In this document: positions 55,694-64,000 of the stretch, piece by piece
Position numbering within the stretch: the first letter of the stretch is position 1
Layout of the letters: every line of letters starts with the position of its first letter
From: Lampris incognitus
Lineage: Eukaryota > Chordata > Actinopteri > Lampriformes > Lampridae
Length of the DNA stretch: 64,000 nt
Direction of reading: 5' to 3'
NCBI RefSeq assembly: GCF_029633865.1
Contig: NC_079219.1
Coordinates: 18,129,963 to 18,193,962 of the forward strand
Program-made: the position numbers and the translations under genes
The notes under the pieces: generated by a model
What the model saw: the letters and a program-made list of their open reading frames with translations, nothing else
Database searches by the model: none
What the model was told of the DNA's origin: nothing

Positions 55694-56462
55694 TGTTATG
55701 CTCGCGCACCAGAACCTGACCCGTGTGGCGAAACCCAAGACAGACAGACACGAGATGACTTCTAAGTCTACAAAGGGGGGTTTTATTGTGGGAGGGAAAT
55801 GTATGGTGAAAAAAGGCGTTCTGTTAGTGGGATGTGTGAATAAACTATGTGTGGTGTCCCGTGGTTTGCGTGTATAACTATGTGAGTGTTTTTAGCCAAT
55901 GTGTGGTGCGGTATGTAAATGACCAGGAGGTGTTGAAGAAATGTGCGTGCACCTGGCGAGAAAGTCCAGTCCGTGATCCAAGAGGGGTTGTCCGAGAAAG
56001 TCCAGGTCCGAGATCCGGGAAGTCGAGTCCGAAAGGAGGGGTCCAGGTAGAGGGACAAGGGGGGAGATCGCAGGAGAGGTCCGGGGAGAAACGTGAAGGT
56101 CGCTGGGGACGAGGGAGACGCGGGGAGCCGTGGAAATCGCGGAGGGAGAGTCTTGGGAGGAAACAGAGACACGAAGATAAGACACTGGGGAATAAACAGA
56201 AAGCAAGGAACGCTGGAGGGCTTATCAGAACTTCACCGCAGGGTTCAGTACGTCGAAGCACTTGAGAGACGTTGTGGGAGGCTTTTTGTAGAAGGCTGCC
56301 TGATTGCCTAAGGTGTGCCTGATGGATGATGGCAAACACCTGGTGCAGTGCAGCGCTCGTCTCAGAGCGCGAGCCGAGCGCTCGGATGTTTCCGGCACGT
56401 CCGAGCTGGGGGAGTGGCTTGAACGTGCCGGGGAGGCAGCTCGTGGCGGTGTAACCACAACA
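55694..56462 (-). repeat. 5' LTR of chromovirus
   Basis: 769 bp, matching the 3' LTR. Minus-strand sequence right after it (GAACGTCGAAGCC) occupies the primer-binding position 3 bases before the gag leader; it does not begin TGG. Confidence 0.92.
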
Positions 56463-57345
56463 TACTCATCTACATAGCTCTACTCGATCTATGGCTGTTT
56501 GATTTCCTGACAGGCAGGTCCCAGACTGTGAGAATAGGTAAAACATACTCATCTACATAGCTCTTAGGACTGGTGCACCTCAGGGCTGCTGTCTCGGTCC
56601 CCTATTGTACAGTCTATTTACACATGACTGTACGTCTATTTACACACCTCTGTGATTGGACTAATAAGCGGCAGTGATGAGAGGGCCTATAGTGGGAAGT
56701 GGAAGATTTAACCATATGCTGCCATGATAACAACCTCTCTCTAAATGTCAATAAGACAAAAGAAATCATTGTTGACTTTAGAAAGATCGGAGAAAAATCA
56801 CATTTCCATCAATGGGTCATGTGTTGAAATTGTGGACAGTTTTAGATTTCTCGATTTACACATCACAGACACCCTCTCATGGTCTCTCAACATCAATTAC
56901 ATCCTCAAGAAGGCACTGCAGAGACTGTATTTTCTGAGGTGTCTGAGGAGTTTTGGTATGAGCATCAAAACTTATGAACTTTGATCACAGTACCATCGAG
57001 AGTATGTTGACAGGCTGTATCACAGTGTGGTTTGGCAACTTGACTGACTGCTCAGGACTGCACTCTGCTTTAAAGGACTACTGTAAAGACAACAGCAAAA
57101 ATTGGCATGGAACTACCAAGAATTCATATTTACACCACTTGCTGCAAAACGAAAGCCCAAAACATCTTTAAGGACACCAGACACCCCGCTCATGTTCTGT
57201 TCTCGCACCTTCCATCTAAAAAAAAACAAAACATTACCAGAGCATCAAATCACACACCACCCATCTCAGTAACAGTTTCTTCCACAGGCAGTCAGGTTGC
57301 CAAATAGCTGACACACCCATATGGACCTTACATTGCTGTGCTATC
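56463..57345 (+). pseudogene. Rex1 LINE, part 3 (RT palm to C-terminus)
   Basis: Resumes after the chromovirus: an 80-odd bp duplicate of the target, then GAPQGCCLGPLLYS-like text. NGSCVEIVDSFRFLDLHITD, LSWSLNINYILKKALQRLYF and LRSFGMSI (56745-56984) follow, then the C-terminal SMLTGCITVWFGN and (H)PAHVLFSHLPS (56974-57240). Frames shift between blocks. Inactive. Confidence 0.85.
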
Positions 57346-60730
<3,385 letters not shown>

Positions 60731-60937
60731 ATGTCTAAGACGAGCCAGAATGAGTTGCTTGATTGTATGTTAGCTGTTTATGGACAAAAACCGGCTGATG
60801 AAATATCGCAGGCGCCATTCGTGGCTGTGCAAGCTGACGAGACAACCGGTGTGGCCTGTGTAAACCGGTGCGTGATGGTGCTCGGGGAACAATATGAGAA
60901 CAATCTTCAGAGCGCTTTTTCTGAATTGTTGAAATAA
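60731..60937 (+). pseudogene. hAT-like transposase scrap (DUF4371-type)
   Basis: 68 codons with NELLDCMLAVYGQK and APFVAVQADETTGVACVNR. The phrase (V/I)QADETTD is typical of the region around the first catalytic Asp in hAT-family transposases with DUF4371. The frame loses similarity after about 50 codons and stops at 60937. Too short to be a gene. Confidence 0.5.
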
Positions 60938-60985
60938 ACACAAACAGCCATCACAACCCCCATGACATCTGCAGAGCCAGAGAGG

Positions 60986-61195
60986 TGTAATGAATGAAAG
61001 GTCACGTGTTTAACTTGACCTACTCACGGGTGTACGTGCAGTGCGTGTGACGTATACAGGAAGTTAGAAGCGCATGTTATGAAGGTTGTATGTCGGATGA
61101 ACGCTAGTAAAAGCTACACAGTTAAGAACCTACGAAGTCGGCTCGTTCTTGAATTATTCTTATGTCAGTAAGACAAGGCGTCTACGGACATTACA
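60986..61195 (+). repeat. 5' LTR of the right-edge Gypsy
   Basis: 210 bp, TGTAATG...ACATTACA (TGTAA/TTACA inverted ends), followed immediately by the primer-binding site. Confidence 0.85.
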
Positions 61196-61213
61196 TGGTG
61201 TCAGAATAGTCTG
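61196..61213 (+). other. Primer-binding site of right-edge Gypsy
   Basis: TGGTGTCAGAATAGTCTG directly after the LTR; its first 11 bases equal the PBS of the miniature element at 30460. Confidence 0.75.
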
Positions 61214-61234
61214 TGTATCGGAACACGAGCGGTC

Positions 61235-61537
61235 ATGCCGAAGTTTAATCCGCCGAGTGAATTCAAGTTTGACTGCCCCGTTGAATGGCCGGAGTGGAAA
61301 CAACGGTTTTCGCGCTTCAGGCTCGCGACAAAGCTGGATAAAGACGACGGGGAGATTCAAGTGAGTTCGCTGATTTATGCAATGGGCAGCGAGGCTGAAA
61401 AGATATTCAGCTCGTTTGACTTCGCGGCCGAGGGTGATAAAGTGGACTATGATATCGTACTGAAAAAGTTCGACGACTACTTTATTCCCCGCCGTAACAT
61501 CATACATGAGAGGGCGTGCTTCTATCAACGTAGCCAT
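61235..61537 (+). pseudogene. gag N-terminal part, interrupted
   Basis: MPKFNPPSEFKFDCPVEWPE starts the frame; WKQRFSRFRLATKL and LIYAMGSEAEKIFSSFDF are typical of Gypsy gag. The frame is cut after YQRS by the solo LTR. With the 714-bp insert and its 4-bp TSD removed, the reading frame continues at 62253 (QQPGETAEMYIR), so the insertion alone did not delete gag sequence. Confidence 0.85.
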
Positions 61538-62251
61538 TGTAACCAGGTTAAAATTAATGTTTTTATTTTATTTTGTTTGAGTATGAAATATCACCAAATC
61601 CTGTCTGTGTGCTGTTATTTGTGTTTACTACATTTTATTTTATGTCATTATTTACTTTTATGTATGTTTTCCAACGACCGTCATATACATGTACTGTCGC
61701 TTTAAGAGAGAGGTCTTGTGGGTACACGGAAGAGGGAACGCGGGAGAGGCCATTTTTGTTTTGTGGGAGGAGTCTCAAGCAGCAATCGAGCCGAGCCACA
61801 CGTGTTTCTTACCGTGGGACAGTTTTGCTGGTTGAGGAGAACGTAACCTTGAGTATCCCTGTAAGAAGATACTGCAAGCTGTGGGATAAAATACTTGTTT
61901 ATCCTTTCTTACATCGGAGTCCCGTGGACGGTTTCTCCTTCCAACGCACACGAGTGGAGTCCGGGCAGTGGTTGAACTTCGACCCCCACGTCCGTAAGAA
62001 ACACCGCTCCCGCTGGAGGACTGGACGGTTGTCGAAGGGTTTGAATCCAAAATAAATGGCAAGGTGGGCCAAATAGAGTCCTGTGTGTCCCCGCTCCTTC
62101 CTTGATAATGATGATGATGATGAGAGACTGAGGGCCCCCCACAACACCTGGGGCCCCACACAACTAGAACACAACACAGAGCTACTGATGAGAGTGACGG
62201 GCATGCAGCAGGCTGACCAGCATAGAACAGCATAGGACTGCCCCCGTTACA
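61538..62251 (+). mobile_element. 714-bp solo LTR inside gag
   Basis: TGTAACC...CCGTTACA; flanks CCAT (61534-61537) and CCAG (62252-62255), a 4-bp TSD with one change. It contains CGCTTTAAGAGAGAGG, a TATAAA-less promoter-like region and AATAAA (62051-62056) followed by GT-rich sequence, as expected of an LTR with U3/R/U5. No internal region, so it is solo. The frames inside it are not genes. Orientation is inferred from the AATAAA on the plus strand. Confidence 0.78.
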
Positions 62252-64000
62252 CCAGCAGCCAGGAGAGACAGCGGAGATGTACATCCGGACATTGTATGAG
62301 CTGTCTGAACACTGAGTTTGGGGACAAGAGGGATGAACATATCAGAGATCGTCTGGTAGTGGGCACAAAAGACAAGGTGCTCTCCCGTCAGTTCCAGCTC
62401 ACAGCGGACCTTACTCTGGTGAAAGTCATTGAACAAGTGCGCCAGGCGGAGGCAATAACAAAGCAGCTCAGCCTCCAAGCTAACCAACCAGAGGCCCAGC
62501 TGGCTAACGTCAATGTTGTCCGACGGCGGGACGGACGCCAAAACAAAAAGGGCGGACAGCGTCATGGTGGCAGCAGACCTGCAACCAACAAAGTAGATGA
62601 ATGCGGGAGGTGCGGCAAGACGCAGCACACCGATGAGCGGAAGTGTCCTGCAACGAACAGTAAGTGCAACAAGTGTCATAAAAAGGGACATTGGGAGCGT
62701 GTATGTCACTCTAAAGCGGTGAGAGAAGTCACTGAAGAGGTTAAACAGCTGTACTTTCTGGGAGAAGTTGGCAAAGAGAGCAGTCAGGAAGATTGGACTG
62801 TTAGTTTAACAATAAGTGATGTACCAATAACCTTTAAAATTGACACGGGGGCTGACGCTACTGTTATCAACCAAGGGACATTTAAAAAGCTGAAGCCAAA
62901 CATAAAACTGGGACCTCCTGACACATGCTTCATAAGCCCAGGTGGAAACATCAGCTGCATAGGACAGTTTCAAGCCACAACCAACTACAAGGAGAAACGG
63001 TACTCCTTTCCAGTGTATGTGATCAAGGGGAGAGGCAGCTGTCTGCTGAGTCGTCCAGAGGCAGTGGAGATGGGTCTAGTGAAGCGGATGAATGAGGTCA
63101 GTGGAGTTTTCGGTTCAAGTGGACTGCTGAAAACAGACCCAGTGAAAATAGCTCTGGTGGAGGGTGCCCAGCCATACGCGGTGCATACAGCCAGACGGAT
63201 ACCGCTGCCACTTGTACCACTGGTTAAGAAAGAACTGCAGCGCATGGAAAATGAGGGAATTATTGAAAAAGTGACTCAGCCCACAGAATGGTGCGCCGCT
63301 ATGGTGCCGGTGCTGAAACCGAACAAGAAAGAGGTTCGCTGCTGCGCTGACCTCAGGAGGCTGAATCGAGCGGTGAAACGTGAGAAATACGTGCTGCCCA
63401 CTATGGAGGAAATAATGCCAAGGCTCGCAGGGTCAAAGTTCTTCACAACGTTGGATGCAGCAAGTGGGTTTTACCAGATCCCCTTGCATGAAGACAGCAG
63501 GGGGCTCACCACTTTCATCACCCCATTTGGGAGGTATGCTTTCTGCCGCCTTCCATTTGGTATAACGACTGCTCCAGAGATTTTCCAGAGAAAGATGGCG
63601 GAAACTCTGACCGGGCTAGAGGGCACAGAGGTGTACATGGATGACATCCTTATACATGGAGAGACTGAGGAAATCCATGACCGGCGCCTAGCAGAGGCGC
63701 TGGGGGTCATTGAAACAGCAGGTCTCAAACTGAACCAAGCGAAATGCAAGTTCAAACAGAAACAAGTCCGCTTCCTTGGTCATATCATCAACGAGGCAGG
63801 CATCAGACCTGACCCGGACAAAGTGGCCGGAATAGAGAACTTTCCTCAGCCCCAGAACGTGACGGAACTCAAGAGGTTCCTCGGGATGGTGAACTATTTG
63901 GCAAAATACGTCCCAGAGCTGTCCACTGTAGGTCAGCCGCTTTATGGACTGCTTAAAGCAACGACAGAGTGGCAGTGGGGACCTGCACAGAACACAGCAT
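62252..64000 (+). CDS. gag end, protease and reverse transcriptase (partial)
   Basis: After a one-base loss near 62312 the frame is open from 62314 to the edge. It carries two zinc-binding motifs (CGRCGKTQHTDERKC; CNKCHKKGHWERVC, the latter C-x2-C-x4-H-x4-C), protease with FKIDTGADATV at 62836-62868, and RT with TEWCAAMVPVLKP, KFFTTLDAASGFYQIPL and LPFGITTAPEIFQRKM. The catalytic YMDDILIHGE at 63634 is intact, and LGMVNYLAKYVPELS follows. The end of RT, RNase H and integrase lie beyond the window. The frame matches mag-like Gypsy pol. The only faults seen are the gag frameshift and LTR insertion. Confidence 0.9.

Larger units (their letters stand above)
50476..56462 (-). mobile_element. Chromodomain Gypsy (chromovirus), nearly full length, TSD TACTC
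   Basis: 5,987 bp on the minus strand, flanked by TACTC at 50471-50475 and 56463-56467. LTRs 55694-56462 (5') and 50476-51238 (3') differ by roughly a dozen substitutions and a few small indels over about 765 bp, pointing to a fairly recent insertion. The order gag, protease, RT, RNase H, integrase, chromodomain is that of fish Sushi-like chromoviruses. pol is broken (see the separate entries), so the copy is defective. Confidence 0.95.
60986..64000 (+). mobile_element. Gypsy element running off the right edge
   Basis: 5' LTR 60986-61195, primer-binding site 61196-61213, gag from 61235, a solo LTR insertion at 61538-62251, and gag end, protease and RT to the window edge. pol is open throughout the visible part. 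Confidence 0.93.

Noticed and set aside
61573..62709. Frames on both strands inside and beside the 714-bp LTR
   Set aside because: LTR sequence without conserved motifs, or shadows of the Gypsy gag/pol frame on the opposite strand.

Overview
The window looks like teleost fish nuclear DNA. It holds one recognisable host protein gene in an intergenic landscape crowded with transposable elements: Rex1-, L2-, L1- and RTE-type LINEs, three kinds of tRNA-derived SINE, chromodomain and non-chromodomain Gypsy retrotransposons, Tc1 and hAT transposons, and many microsatellites. All calls were made by eye from the sequence and its translations; no database was searched.

Host gene. A five-exon gene on the minus strand (coding exons between 21256 and 24581) encodes a 354-residue CCN-family matricellular protein with signal peptide, IGFBP, VWC, TSP1 and C-terminal cystine-knot modules. 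Splice sites and phases all agree, and the wording of the VWC, TSP1 and CT modules matches CCN3/NOV best. A TATA box lies about 200 bases upstream of the start codon, with two GGAATG (TEAD-type) motifs just beyond it. A decayed, isolated copy of the VWC exon lies on the opposite strand near 14255-14480.

Left flank (1-19670). SINE fragment; two short TG...CA solo LTRs with tRNA-like cores (2015-2149, 2489-2642); a 5'-truncated Gypsy pol with its LTR (3085 to about 5900); an internally deleted Gypsy (6257-8596, TSD TGCTT) carrying a Tc1 relic; another tRNA-like solo LTR (9195-9331); an RTE-like LINE; the orphan VWC exon; a LINE with a restriction-like endonuclease domain; three SINEs; and an L2-like 3' end.

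Middle (24900-43440). Mostly non-coding. It holds a complete 373-bp terminal-repeat retrotransposon in miniature (30353-30725) with LTRs, PBS, PPT and a 4-bp TSD, two palindrome-rich TA-flanked MITEs (32071-32243, 35346-35773), a THAP-domain relic, a LINE, and a mag-like Gypsy (39789-43440) split by an L1 insertion with a perfect 20-bp TSD.

Right part (43675-64000). A 1.9-kb hAT-type element containing a nested tRNA-like solo LTR; SINE and Rex1 fragments; a Rex1 LINE interrupted first by a hAT-type element and then by a nearly full-length chromodomain Gypsy (50476-56462, minus, TSD TACTC); a hAT transposase scrap; and at the right edge a Gypsy element (60986 to beyond 64000) with an open pol frame whose gag is broken by a 714-bp solo LTR.

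The most unusual signal is the set of small LTR elements (five loci) whose LTRs contain pol III-like A and B boxes and a short stem-loop. They look like non-autonomous passengers, and the full-length one has a primer-binding site that begins like that of the Gypsy element at the right end.
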